Shown piece after piece: positions 44,101 through 64,000 of a stretch of DNA of 64,000 nucleotides. Within the stretch, counting starts at the first letter, position 1. Each line of letters begins with the position of its first letter. A program made the translations under genes and the position numbers. The stretch covers positions 40,434,305 to 40,498,304 of the forward strand of contig CM041115.1 of the NCBI GenBank assembly GCA_023079485.1, read 5' to 3'. The DNA comes from Archilochus colubris (Eukaryota > Chordata > Aves > Apodiformes > Trochilidae). Under the pieces are notes generated by a model that saw nothing but the letters and a program-made list of their open reading frames with translations, had not been told where the DNA came from and did not search any database.

Positions 44101-45007
44101 CAGTATTTTTTACTTTGCATGGCTGTGTTTTAAAACGCCTGTGATTCACAGAGTGTACAATTAGTTTAAGAAGCTGTCACCCCTCAAAAAAGCTACTTAC
44201 TACTTGCTAATTTTTACTGCCATTTTTTTTTACCTTTGGAGTATTTACAGTCATTCACAATGCCTAGGGCGTGTTCAAGCTTTGGATAAACATATAGATT
44301 TACCAGTAAACTTTGCCAAATTCAGATGTGCCTGTATGCAGAAAGTATTTTATTACCTCGATGACAATAAGGTCTCATTCAGACTGCCTCTTGTGTCAGT
44401 GAAAGAAATATCATTGTTTATAATGCCCTAAAATTGCAGAGTTCCTATTGTTACACACTTCTGTGCTTTTGTCCAGATGTTATGACATATGCATTATAGT
44501 GCATCATGTCCTAACCCTCTCCCCCACTGCTGAACACGTGATTTATTACTTAGCCTTCCAGTATGTGTAATCTCTGTGGACAACTGTGGTCAGCTCTTGG
44601 TTTTGCTCCAAGCCAGAGTGGTATGGCATGTGAAAACAGAGGCTTTGCATCATTCGTTTGCTCTTAATACTTCATACATTAGGGCCTATGCTTTGTCAGT
44701 TTGATCCTGCTATCATGGGATTTAGATTTACTGTGGTTCACAGCCACTGTGTGAGCATCAAGTGTATTTTGAAACAACCTGACACACACTGCATCCAGAA
44801 AGAAACCTGACCAAAAAGTGCTGCTGCTGAAGCATGTACTACCTATCAGCCTGTGGAAAATACCACATGGAAATTTCTAGCTTTGGTGCATTCCAGCATG
44901 CAAGTACCACGATGATGGGCATTTTTGACAACCCTAAAATAGGTGGGTAGGTTCCTTAAAAACAATGTGTATGTTTCACAAGGCATTCTTTTGGTTTTGT
45001 TTTGTAG

Positions 45008-45173
45008 CCTAACAGCAGTGGTCAAGTAGTAGGGAAAGTGCCTGGCCATTTTACTCCAGTTTTGGCACCCTCTCCCCATCACAGTGCGGTGCGACCTGTG
45101 ACCCTGAGCATGACAGATACTAAACCCATCACTACATCCACTGAAGGTGAGGCATCTTCACCTACAGCAATCA
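45008..45173 (+). CDS. NFIB: NFIB coding exon (probable exon 9)
   Basis: This 166-nt exon, phase 0 to 1, covers about residues 415-469. It begins [20 protein letters not shown], continues [20 protein letters not shown] and ends [15 protein letters not shown]. The P-x-x-x-T-K-P-x-T-T-S-T-E-G-x-x-S-P-T core is a family hallmark near the C-terminus of NFI activation domains. Acceptor TTTTGTAG ends at 45007; donor GTAAGT at 45174 is a perfect consensus. With exon 10 it makes a 249-nt, phase 0 to 0 block that can be included or skipped without changing the frame. The frame stays open past the donor to a TAG at 45410-45412 (see findings). Differences from human as I recall it: ASSPTAI for AASPTAT. 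Confidence 0.96.
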
Positions 45174-46257
45174 GTAAGTATTTCTTTAGGAAAAAAAAAA
45201 TGTCCATCGAAGATCCGATCCGATTTCAAATTGAGGCCAGAAAAAGGCTCCTTTTCCTACTATTTGACCAAGTTGGATGCTCATCATTTTACACAGTGAG
45301 CAAATGTGATCTGACTGACTGCAAAGCTTTCCCTCCTCAAATTTCAACATGTTACATGAACAACATTTGTGACATGACAACCAAAATGAAAGGGAAAAGC
45401 CTGCATATTTAGCCACTATACAAGAAAAAGAAAATGTGGCTGTTCATCTTAGGTGGACATTGTTAAGACATTGAGAAGGGCACCCAGACAGCAAGGCTTT
45501 ACCATGACCCGCAGACAGAATTCCAAACAGATACATTGCTCTTCAATGAGCTTTCCTATAGAAATCAAGTCTCGTTACAAGGCATACTGAATCCGAGCTA
45601 TGACAATTGCATGTTGATATAGGTTGTGTCATTTTTAGCAAAAAGAAAACGATGTGGCAAAAGAAAATATTAATTCCTTCTCATTGCTGCAGTGGATAGT
45701 AGATCCACTGTTCTTTCTTTATTTCTGTTTGCTAAAATAAAAGAAAATAATTAAGAAACACCACCAAATGCTAACTTTGATATTAATTTCAAGCTCTTTA
45801 TTGCTATATAGGACCATATTATTTATCCTATATTCTTCAATGGAATTGCCATTAGGATAATTTCTTTACTTCCAAGAACTCATTTTTTGTTTAGTGATGC
45901 ACAGCGTTGCTTTTTAATTACTTTCTGTGCTTCTGTTGGCTTTGAACTTTTATTTAGGCTTCAGATAGTCAGTATTTATCAGTGTGGTGAAGACGACAGT
46001 TCCAAACATACACTTTGGAAAAAAAACAGCCATAAAAAATATTAATCTGTTTAGGGTCCTTTACATTAAAATCACTCACTTTAGACCTGTTTAGTATTTG
46101 AACAGTGAATACAGTCCCTAACCTGTGGTCTTTGGCAGAGATCACAAACTCTATGTGTCCTAGGTATTATTTTACTTTAAATGTTTTCATTAGAGTGTGT
46201 AGCAGAGGTGAGATGCAAATGTGTAGCTGTGGCTGAGATATAAAGGAGGATTAAGGG

Positions 46258-46321
46258 ATTTAGGGCTGGACTTGATGATCTCAGAGGTCCTTTCCAACCT
46301 GGATTATTCTGTGATTCTGTG
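46258..46321 (+). mobile_element. CR1 LINE, very short 3' tail
   Basis: About 64 bp in sense orientation: GGGCTGGACTTGATGATCTC, AGAGGTCCTTTCCAACCTGG, then ATTCTGTGATTCTGTGA, a CR1 end with two copies of an ATTCTGTG octamer. Confidence 0.88.
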
Positions 46322-46692
46322 AGGAAAACTGGTTATGCCTTTATTAGAAAAAGATAGGAGTAACATTTGGACCATCTGTTAAGTCCAAATTAAATAAATA
46401 TATGGATAGATTTATGGAAATATTTTAGCTGTTCTTTTAGTACAGAAGAAGTTCTGTTAAAAAGTGATAACATCTGTGTGCTCCCTGGTGGCTTATGGTA
46501 CAGTTCTTGCAGTTTTTAAGAAGATTTTTAGTAACAAACAAGAAGCTACTCATTTAAACATTTAAGCCAGAGTAAAAAATCTAGGAAACCTGAGTTCATG
46601 TATAGTTTCAAATACTCATGGTTTCATTCTGCTTGCTGTTTTACATGATTTTGCCTTGCATAAAAACTGTCTCACATGAGGTCAGGGTTTCT

Positions 46693-46738
46693 AATACAAA
46701 TGACAAAAAAGAACAAATACAAATGACAGAAAAGAAAA
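46693..46738. repeat. 23-bp direct repeat (2 copies)
   Basis: AATACAAATGACAAAAAAGA and its near copy follow directly after each other, offset by 23 bp, with a single A/G difference in the shared core. Confidence 0.8.
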
Positions 46739-48610
46739 AATAAGATGTCATTTATGTGTTGGTACATTTTCTGATAATCTGACTGTATTATTCATAATTG
46801 CAGGAAAGCAATCCTGATGTATTCATTGTCCTACTAAGGGAAAAAAATGGGCTGTATTTTCTGTGACATAAGCACCCAGTTTCTCTTGTGATTCAATGAA
46901 AATTTGGTACCTGATTGCCATGAATCTTGAAATATCTTGGCTTAGAAAGAAAGTCTCCTAATTCTTCCTCAGCAGTGCACAAGTAACTTCTTTCCTAAAG
47001 ATCCAAAGTCTGTCACTACAGCACATAAATAATTCTAGTAAAAACCCTTGTTTACAAAAATTTTTTGAATATGCAGATCTAAATATGAGATGGCACAGAA
47101 ATACTTCATGTTTAGAGTTTTATGTTTTTCAGACCAGTGCAGCAATCTGCTTGGTGTAGACTTTTGAAACTGGGTTGTTAACTGTAAGAGCAAAAAAACT
47201 GAAGGAACATAGCTTACTGATAAAGAAAATAGCAAAAAATGTCCTGCTGATATATAAATTATATATGAATATATAAAAACCATATTATCGGTCAAAGTAG
47301 ACCTGCCACACAGAGTGCTATTGTTAACTTAATGGGAAAATCAAGAGTAAATATATTTTAAAGCACGGTTTTAAATTGGTTCAAAATAGATATATATGTA
47401 AGTGCATATTCTTGGCCAACAAGTTATCATTACTAGTCAGTCTGATGAGAATAAACCAGCAAATATTAGCACTGCTTTGCATTCTAAAGTGGAATGGAGA
47501 ATTGCTTTGAATGGGAAAGAACAACAGGCTTTCATAATATTTGGGGAAACCTGTGGCCTCCACGATAATTTTCATCTAATAACTGATTAATTTTTATGAC
47601 AGTTTTTCAGCAAAGTCTGTTTACTGTGTAGCTCTGCACTGGTAGCCTTGTGTTCATCTGTTCAATTTTAGTAGCTTTGCAAGTTTCTGCCAACAAGTTT
47701 CCAGGTTGTGATGCTGCAGATTTCAGTGTGAATGTCTTCTCCACACTGGGAAGTGGAGTAAGACCACCTGCCTCATTTAATCAGTGGCACCAGAAAACAT
47801 GAGCATGTAATGGCTTTTAGGGATTACTAACAGAGACCAGACAGGAATGTGACCTACAGGTGAATGATCCGTATCATCATAGCTAATGCCAGCACCACTT
47901 ACCAATCCATTACTCCTCAAAAATGGATTTTCTTGAATCTTCTGGAGCAGACCAGAGAGCAAGAGACTTTCTTAAATTGCCCCATTGGGAAAATGTTGTT
48001 TCAGGATTCATATAATTAATATTATATTGCATTATATTGTAAAAGTTATCTCCCTTCTCATGAAAATACTAATCAGATTACATCTTGTTTCCAAAGGCCT
48101 GTAAAGATTAATTTCATGCTATATAAGTAAACTGAACTTTTGATTCCAATTTTTGTTATACTTTTGGTTGTTTGATGGGCCTTCACCAAGAATAAGCATG
48201 CACTAACATTTTGTCTCAGCATTGAAATTTCAGTGGTTTCACAGGTAGCTTAGGCTGGTGTAAAGGAAATTAGAATTAGGCTTGTGATTCTTTGAAATAT
48301 ATACCTTATTTAATCACTCTAAAAGAAGTAAAAATATATGAGTCATATGAACTTTTATTTCACAAGAGACATCATTATGATTTACGCATGCAGCTTCCAT
48401 TGAAGTTTATAGGACTTTACACATGCCTTTCCAAATCTGGTCCAATTTTTCTTTTGCATTCTGTTAAAAGTTCAAATAAAGGAAAAACAGAGACACATCC
48501 TATATTTTGCAAAATCATAACTCTGGATTGCTCATATTTGTACTGTACCTGCACAGGGTAATAGTTGTGATAGGTTGGTATTTTTATCAATCTGTTTTGT
48601 TCTTCCTTAA

Positions 48611-56313
<7,703 letters not shown>

Positions 56314-56402
56314 CTGAGAATTTGTGACTGGACCATGAATCAAAACGGCAGGCATTTATACCCCAGTGCCAGTGAGGATACATTGGGAATTACTTGGCAA
56401 AG
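56314..56402 (+). CDS. NFIB: NFIB alternative coding exon (probable exon 11), frame-switching
   Basis: This 89-nt exon enters in phase 0 and leaves in phase 2, covering about residues 498-526: LRICDWTMNQNGRHLYPSAS, then EDTLGITWQ, with AG left to start the next codon (Ser). This peptide is that of the long C-terminal NFIB isoforms. Acceptor TTGACAG ends at 56313, preceded by a weak pyrimidine tract; donor GTAACA follows at 56403. As 89 is not a multiple of three, skipping the exon makes the following exon read in another frame, which in NFI genes gives the short SWYLG ending. That following exon is not in this window. Ala replaces the Thr I recall in human YPSTSED. Gene identity is firm; the splicing consequence is arithmetic plus family knowledge. 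Confidence 0.94.
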
Positions 56403-57983
56403 GTAACATTTTAATTATTTCCACCCCTACACCACCTCTAAAAAGTTGTATTGATCTACGGTGTCTGTTTTAGTAGGCCTCCAGAGGAAAATGTGACGGC
56501 ATTTGATCAAAACACGCATGTAACATTTCTCCCATACACATTCAGATTACTTTTAGTGTAAGATGAATTTAGAAACTAAATTAATTAAGCACCTGGAATG
56601 ACAATGCTGTGCTGTCAAATGCAAAGGATTTGTAAATTTAAGGCAATACATGATGTTAGGCTTTAAAAATGTCATTTTCAGAATTAAAGGTCGTATTTTG
56701 GGGGGCTTAGTGATTAATATGAAGAGAATGGTACTATTAGAGATATAGATGAGTATAATAATAATTGAGGTGGCGGTTGTTTTCAGATAACGAATAAACA
56801 TACTATTCAAAGAAACTTTTCTCACTAGTCAGCTGGTATATGTTAGGTCACTAGCATTTACATGAAGGTAAGATATAAACCCATCCTATTTATCCATGGC
56901 AGTACAGAATAATTAGGAATTACCCAAGTTTATTTTTATATGAGAAAAAGCAAGCACAATAAAAACTGTTAACTTTTTATGTGATTAGCTTCTACATCTC
57001 TCAGTAAGTAATGAATTTTTGTAACAGCAGAGGTGTGTGTGTCTAAATAGGTGTGTAAAAATTTGGCATAATTGTGATACAACAGTTTGTCACCTCTTTC
57101 AGGTTCAGGATTATCTGCAACACTCAACAATTAATGGGGTCTGTACACTTAAAGCCTATGGGTTGGGAGCCTGCCAGATGAAGTGTTAGCTACTGACTCT
57201 TGAAAAAAATTTAAATACTTGTTAGACATTTGTGTGCTCATGAGAGTGTACATACTTCTGAATAGCTTGTGTAAGTATGAGTGTGAGTGTGTATATATAT
57301 TCTGTACAAAATGCCTTTTGAAGAATTGCATTTTATGATGGATTGCTGGAAGACTTGGGACTTCTGAATATCAGCTTGGAATGATAATTATGGAATTTGA
57401 AAATCGTTGCTCTTTAGAAATCTCAAGTTTAAATATCTTGAATAGTTCTACTTTACTTTTCCTTTCTTCAAATTTTCTGAAATAATATTTAAAATCTGGA
57501 AGACTTGTGGTGGAAAAGTAAGGTGTTGTCATTCATTTCCTTATAGATTAAATGGTGCAATGGAAAATTAGCTAATGGATTCACCTCATCTCCTCAAGGG
57601 CTGTGATTCACATTATAAATCCCCATCATGCAGTAATTGCCACAGTTTTCAATGTACTGCCAAGAGTGAATCCAAACTGAGCTAGATTAGCACGCAGGGG
57701 GTGATTTATTCTCCCAGTACAATGAGTGTTGCTTTTCCAGGGCATTGACATGCATTAGGAAATTATATTGCAACTGCCAATCTAGGCATATCTTTGAATG
57801 CTTTTAATCAGTCATCACTCAATCCCCCTTTAAAGCAATGACATTTTATTCTGGCTGATGCACTGTCCACATGTATGTTGAATTCTGTATTTAAGTACAC
57901 AGCACACAAGACTGCTTTTTAAGTCACTCCCAAAGTGCTGCCTGCCACTTTGACCCTAACACTTCAACCCTACCAGTGTACAA

Positions 57984-58440
57984 AATCATAGAATCATAGA
58001 ATTGTTTGTGTTGGAAGGGACCTTGAAGATCATCTAGTTCCAAATCCCCTTCATAGGCAGTGACACATCCCACTAGAACAGATTGCTCCAAGCCCTATCC
58101 AGCCCGACCTTGAATATTTCCAGGGATGTGGTATCCACAACTTCCCTAGGCAACCTGTGGCACTCATCCACAACCCTCACATTAAATATTTTCTTCCTTG
58201 TAGTCTAAATCTCCCCTCTTCCAGTTTGAAGCCACTCCCCCTCATCCTATTGCTACACACCCCTGCAAAAAGTTCCTCTCCAGCTTTCCTGTAGACCCTT
58301 TTCAGGAACTGGAAGGCCACTAAAAGGTTTCCCCAGGGCCCTGTTTTCTGCAGACTGAACCACGTCAACTCTCTCATCCTGTCCTCAAAGGAGAGATGCT
58401 CCAGCCCTCTGAGCATCCTCATGGCCCTCTGCTGGACTCA
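57984..58440 (-). mobile_element. CR1 LINE fragment (457 bp), antisense to NFIB
   Basis: The longest transposon remnant in the window. It begins on the plus strand with AATCATAGAATCATAGAA, the reverse complement of the CR1 octamer tail, then TGGAAGGGACCTTGAAGATC and onward to CAGCCCTCTGAGCATCCTCA and GGCCCTCTGCTGGACTCA. On the minus strand it keeps an open frame (58177-58422) corresponding to the very C-terminal part of the CR1 ORF2 reverse-transcriptase protein (GLEHLSFEDRMREL, and later GFKLEEGRFRL). The endonuclease and catalytic reverse-transcriptase regions are absent. It is a dead 5'-truncated copy, better preserved than the other four, so probably a younger insertion. Confidence 0.95.
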
Positions 58441-61400
58441 AACCAAAGTGTTGTCAGATGCACTTGGGCAAAATTCTGCCATGGCATCTCTTTCAAAGCA
58501 GGCACAAGCTATGTTTACTTGGCCTTGAATTAAGCCTTGGAGGACAAAGAAACACTTCTCCCTGCGTAGATTGCTTTTAGAATTTGGGTTTTAGAATACA
58601 GAATTCTTAAATCCAATGTAGGTGAGGATTTAAGAGAAGTAATTCCTGTGCAAGCTAAGAGGAAGTGAATCCTTTTAACACTGAAATTTATGCTAAAAAA
58701 AGAACTTACTGCAAAAGGAATTGCTGTACGTTGGCAAAGAGAAATGTACTCCAGTCCAGACAGTCAAATTTTCCCCTGCAAAATGACCTAATAAATGTAT
58801 GATTGGTGTGATTTCCTCAAGTCTGAAGTTCTCATTTTGATGATATATTATCTGATTTTTTTAAAGCAGGCTTTTGTGGTTATTTTAAGTATACTGATTT
58901 TTCAGAAATATCTTTGACCTCGGAATGGCAAAAAAGTTGGCAGTCAATCAATGTTAGCTGTCCTGTCTTTATAGAAATAGGGTAGCAGAGATGACCAATG
59001 CGAAAGTTTCCTTATGGACATTGTAGGTAAATCACATCCTGGGGACTTGCAGAGAATGAATAATGATAAAAACTCTTGTTATTTCTGTATTCTTTCTCTT
59101 ATTAATAGATGGCTGTCATACCTGATGGTAGATATGACACGTAAATGACACGACACATAAATTCCAAAATATGTTTTCTGAGCTTATATTTCCTCGTTAA
59201 TTTATATATATGTTGGCATTTAAACTCTGAGGCAGAACATTACAGAAATGGTCCAATTTTAATTCAAAAACTTTTTTTGAAAATTGGAAATTCAAGCAAC
59301 ATTTAAGTACATCTACAGAATTAAGTTCTCAAATACTTCTAAGATAATTTAGGTAATTTTTTTTCTTTATTTTTGCTGTACATACAAAGAAGATACTCAG
59401 AATTATCATAAAAAACCAACTTTTTTTCATAACCACAGTTCTTTGGTAATGACTGCTTTCCTAGAGACAGAAGGTGAGAGGAAACCATGAAACTATGCAA
59501 AGCTCAATTAGGAAAATACAGTCTCAGTCATTACATGAGAGCTAGAGCACATGCAACGAGAGCAAGAAAAAAAGTGTTTGTGTATAAATCTGATAACATG
59601 GGCTTGAGCCTCAGTCTTAGCTACTCATTTGGCCAGCTCCACTAGGACCATTCAAAAAAGCCATCATGATGGGCATGTTGAATATTGTCTACAGACTGTA
59701 AGCTAATTTTCATTGCTGCAGCTCACATTTTAAGTCAGTTACTGTCAAATGTATTTTTATTCCCAAATACTGTTATTTACATTATTTTAAAAAATCTTCC
59801 AATATTAGTGTTCCAGGGTAACTATTTAACATTAGGTTTACACTACTCAGGCAAATGCACTACGTTAGCATTTTCTCCTCATGGTTTGTTACCTTAACGC
59901 ACAATGATACAGTACAGCAGCTGGTTTGTTTCTGGAGATGTTGAGAGGAGATTTGTTCTCAGAGTGCTGAATTTCTGTCTCAACTCTAGCTGTAGGGGTG
60001 TTCAGCTTTTCCAAGAATAACTGTTTTCCCCCAGCACCAAGCTGGGCTTATGATAACAGTGCTGATAAAGCAATCAAGAGGGATAATCTCTGATTTGTGA
60101 AAGAAGTAAGAGGGAGACAGAATAGGTGTAGATTGCTTTTGTAGCACAGCACCTTGTGTGTGTTTGGTTTAGAGAAAACACTTTTAAGTAACATCAGCAT
60201 TTCTGTGACAAGAACATTTTGGCAAATGCAGACACCTGTTAGAGCAATGGTTCATACCCTCTGCCCCCTGCTGCCTCAGCCCCCTTGAGCAATGTTTTGA
60301 AGTAGAAGTATCAATTCATTATAATTTAAGAACAAAACCACTGAAGTATTCTGATTGTAAAAATATTTGTAGAAAGAAAATCTAATTATTTCTAGTCCTT
60401 ATCAATTTCAGTTGCTAACTCTTAAGAGTTTTGTCCAACTCTGTAAAGCAAGAAGAAGTGCAGACCATTATGTTTCCTCTTCATCTAGGCAAACATCTTC
60501 AGAACACTTCCTAAAGAAATTAATTGTATTCAAACCAGGCTTGCATGCTGCCATCCCACAGGAAATGGGTCAGCAATCCATTAAGATGCCATTAGATAAT
60601 CTAATTTGGAGCTTAATCTCTAAATTAACCATGCTCCATACTTGAAGCTTACTTGAGAGAAAGAAAAAAAGTTTATGTTTGAATCGATAGGGGAGCCGAA
60701 GCGTGAAGAAGGCTGTTTGTTTTTTCTGTAGCTGTGGTCACGTCTCAAGCCGTCTGGTAACCAGGAGAAACCAGACATGATGTAATTCCAGATTGAACTT
60801 GAACTTCAGGGACTTAGAATGGGGGAACAATGGACCATAGGAATCAATAACGTCCATTTTCCACATGATTATGTTTGGAGCTTTAAGTTAACCTTTATGG
60901 GAGAAGCGGCAAGAACTGCACTGTGACTGAAATGATTGAGATGATCCAGAAACAAGATGTTAAAGTAAAGAAAACAACTTCAGTAATATTTTCTGAGCAG
61001 TGCTGTGGATTCCAGCAGGATTAGGAAAGTTCCCGCTCTGCAGCAAGCTGGTTGCCTGTTCTGAGCACTCTTTGTTCACTTAGGTAGGACAAACTTAATC
61101 TTATGTTTCCTGTCAGATGATTTTTGGCAGCACTGCTAGAGAAGGAGGAGCATATTACAGAGAAATCCCAAGTGTAAACTGTATCTTTAACCCCTTGGTT
61201 ACTCCAGTTCCCTACTTTTTAATCATCTTACTGGCAGTTGTTTCTTTTGAATTATTAAATTAAGCTGTTGGTTTTTTGGTGCAGTTAGGATTATCTGCAT
61301 TATTATTTACTCATGCTTTTACTTTACAGGTTAAGACTGGAAATGGAAATTGGGGACAAAAGAAGTGTAGATGCAGAAAGTAAAGAGTAATCTTTTCCAT

Positions 61401-63612
61401 AGGTGACCCTGTGGTCTCCTTAGCCTAGCCTTAGCCTAGGTCCTCCGTGGTTTGGCTCTATGGGAGGCAGCTCTCCACCTGTTTATATCTGTGCTAGTGC
61501 GTATTTGCAGACCTCCTTTAGCCCTGTCCCTGCACGAAACCCTCATGCATGCACAGAGCACAGAGCATAGAGCATAGCATGGACATGCATAATTTCTCTG
61601 AGTCCTTCCTCTGCTGTGGATTTTCTGTGTTAGTGATGCACTCTATGGCCTCTTCCTTTACATACCTTGGTTTTTTGGTTACAACTATCACAAAAAAGGG
61701 GTCTGCAGAGAATTAAAGGATCCTTACAGCAGAATTCACTTTTCCCTTGTTTGAGCATAAATCAGTGTGTCTTAACCTGCTGCATTTGCTAAATGTGTGA
61801 TGTGCACTCACTAAACTATAGAAGTTGTCCTAAATTAAACCAAAATATACTTAATAGATCTCTTGAAATAATGGTCACCTTGGACGTGAAATTTGGCAGC
61901 TGTGTAACTACAGATGCCAGCTCAGAATTGTAACAGAAGTACCACATTAAGTAGATGCCAGAGGGATAGCTTTCTGCTGGCAGAAACACCAGTGGGAATT
62001 TAGCCAGGGCACTGAGGCTGGCACAGTTGTGTTTCCAAAGTTCATGATTTTTACAATCTGGAATGGTAAAGTTTCTTACACTTGTGTGGCAGAGCACTTG
62101 CTTAGTACAAGATAGATGAATCTTGCTTGGTGACTCTTTAGTGTCACTTCTATTGACATCAAAGGCATTTCTACCTTTTATGTCCAAAGACTTGACCTAG
62201 CATGATTTGATCTACTTTATCTAAGCTAGCATGTTCATGCATGGGGTGATAAGCTGCAAGAAGAAATACTGATTTGGGTGTAGTTTATGAGTGGTGGGAT
62301 CCTCTTACAGACTTCTGAAACTGTATTAGAGAGAAAGTAGTAACTGATGGAAAATAAGAATCTTAAAATACTTCAGGTTTAGTTGGGTCTGATTTAATTC
62401 AGTTTATATTGCATTTAGGTAATTGTTTAATGTTATTATGATCTTTATGTTATTATAACCTCCAAAGTGGACTGTATATACGTATAAAGTGAGTACTGTT
62501 TGCGGTCCATTCCAGTAATATTTTAATCAGAGGTTCTTAAAACAGCAATTACTATCTTTAAGAGGAAACTACGGCAGAAATCTTGATTAAATTAACATGT
62601 GAAAGCTGTAATGGAAACTGTAATGGGGCACATTAACCCTGTGAGATGCTTGCAGAATTTTCTTTTGCTATTCTATTACATTTAAACAGATAAGTACATT
62701 ATACTTGCCATGGATAGAGAGGGAACTGATGACTTCATAACACACTTCGTAGTCTAGTTAGGGTGAGATAAAATTGTTTCTGGTAGTGAAAGGCATAAGG
62801 CTTCAGGAAGGTGGTTATGCAAGCCATGCTTGCTGTCACAAAGACTACAGGTCTGAGTCTCACAATGGTGCTTCTCATGCTGTTTGCTTCAAAACTTAAC
62901 CTGAAACACATTTTTCTGGGTCTCACTTCCTATTCCAAGGGCTGGGCGTTTATGTTATAACACCTGATAGTGCAGGGCTCACCGATTTCCTCAGGAGCAG
63001 CGAGCTGGAGAGTAGGGTAGACCTGCTTGATTCCACTCATACATAAAAAGCTGAAGGAGGTCATGACCATAATGGGCAAAGGGACATCTTACTAACTTCT
63101 GAAAGGAGAACCCTCTTGCGTGCACCTGTTAAGGTGCTTAGTGAACAGAGACAGAGCATTGCCCTGCTTTTGTGAAACTGACATCTGGAAGTTTACCTGG
63201 GACTTAAGCAAGCTGCTGTGGTAAAGCGAAAGGTATTTTCCCCTTTCCTTTTTCTCTGCTGTGGCCACCCATGTGGGCTCCCAGGCAGAGTTTGCCTTGC
63301 AGTCAGCAGTAGCTGGCACTTCTGCTGGCACACTCTGCAGAGACATCATAGATGGTTTCCATGGCAGAAACTGAACTCCACAGTTGTCACAGAAGTCTGT
63401 TCAGGACAGGCTTGAGAAATCTGACAGGGGAATTCACTCTTTTGGGCTGTTGATATGGCTTGGCAGCATGTAGGAGCACTGGGGAGCTACAGGGTAGGGT
63501 GGGGCTCATATGGTAGCTGAAAGTTCCATGAAATTTACCATAAGGGTAATGGAGTCTTAGGGTATGTTGCATAGACAGCCATATAGAAACAGTTTAGCAG
63601 AGCTTGAGTTAC

Positions 63613-63634
63613 TTTTTTTTTTTTTTTTTTTTTT
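63613..63634. repeat. T22 homopolymer
   Basis: Twenty-two consecutive T. It could be the tail of a retrotransposed sequence in minus orientation, but I see no recognisable element beside it. Its length in the assembly may be unreliable. Confidence 0.9.
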
Positions 63635-64000
63635 CGTTATTCCTTGTACAAAAGCTGTTCTTAGAGCTTTGTGCTGTCATTAGTGCTATTATCACTACTA
63701 ATATGATTTCATTCCTCTTTTGTCTGTGGAAAACACTTGGTGTGGTAGTATCAGGGTGGCCTGACACACAGTTAAATCAAGCTGCAATATGATAATGTTA
63801 ATTTCTGAAATGCAACTGGATCTTTGTCAAGCCTTGAAGGTCATGACTTAGGAAGTGCTAGCAAACAGAGAAGATGGCCTGTCCTTCCCAGCTGCCAGTA
63901 GGGTCAGCCCCTGTCTAGCCCATGCATCTGGATCAGGGACTTCAGCCCATCTTTAGAGTTGCCAGGGTGGTGGCTTTTCCAGCCACGTGGGTGGTCCACT

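Larger units (their letters stand above)
56403..64000 (+). other. NFIB: NFIB intron, 5' part (runs off the window)
   Basis: Non-coding to the end of the window. I looked for a segment reading SPGTW in one frame and SWYLG in another, as expected of the next exon, and did not find it. Contents: a 457-bp antisense CR1 fragment (57984-58440), candidate regulatory stretches (57590-57860, 60410-60660), a 22-base T run (63613-63634) and GC-richer sequence of unknown nature from about 63050 to the end. Confidence 0.82.

Noticed and set aside
58177..58422. 81-codon minus-strand open frame as a gene
   Set aside because: It lies inside the antisense CR1 copy and corresponds to the end of the CR1 ORF2 protein, so it is a transposon remnant.
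63092..63415. Open frames on both strands near the end of the window
   Set aside because: Short, overlapping and unrecognised; the region is only slightly GC-richer than its surroundings.

Overview
The window is vertebrate nuclear DNA and lies wholly inside one large gene on the + strand: the nuclear factor I/B gene, NFIB. Nine short coding segments with canonical AG/GT borders join in one reading frame (1,018 nt, about 339 codons) and match the C-terminal half of NFIB. The CR1 LINE tails, AT-rich introns and sparse repeats point to a bird. NFIB lies on human 9p, and that arm corresponds to the avian Z chromosome, so Z linkage is likely; this is inference from synteny.

Layout: 1-2461 is the 3' part of an upstream intron. 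Coding segments lie at 2462-2515, 13398-13466, 15556-15676, 17139-17257, 31793-31924, 34449-34633, 45008-45173, 48615-48697 and 56314-56402. From 56403 to the end is intron. By comparison with the human gene these are probably exons 3 to 11. The upstream exon for the MH1-like DNA-binding/dimerisation domain and the last exon are outside the window. Residue numbers assume an N-terminal part of 187 residues, as in human NFIB.

How the parts work together: all nine segments encode the Pro/Ser/Thr-rich transactivation/repression half of a transcription factor that binds TTGGC(N5)GCCAA as a dimer. Their phases allow modular splicing. Exons 3, 4 and 7 are symmetric (phase 1 to 1). Exons 9 plus 10 total 249 nt and can be skipped together in frame. 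The 89-nt exon 11 shifts the frame of whatever follows, so it chooses between two C-termini.

About 98 % of the window is intron. It holds five truncated CR1 fragments, microsatellites and homopolymers, two Z-DNA-prone tracts, several perfect short hairpins, a 187-bp imperfect palindrome with TAATTA-type cores (36006-36192), and stretches that look like candidate conserved enhancers, although conservation cannot be judged from one sequence. I saw no tRNA, rRNA, CRISPR array or second convincing protein gene, and no clear undescribed system. The palindrome, the long open frame beyond the exon 9 donor and the nearly open frame at 22093-22484 deserve the most follow-up.
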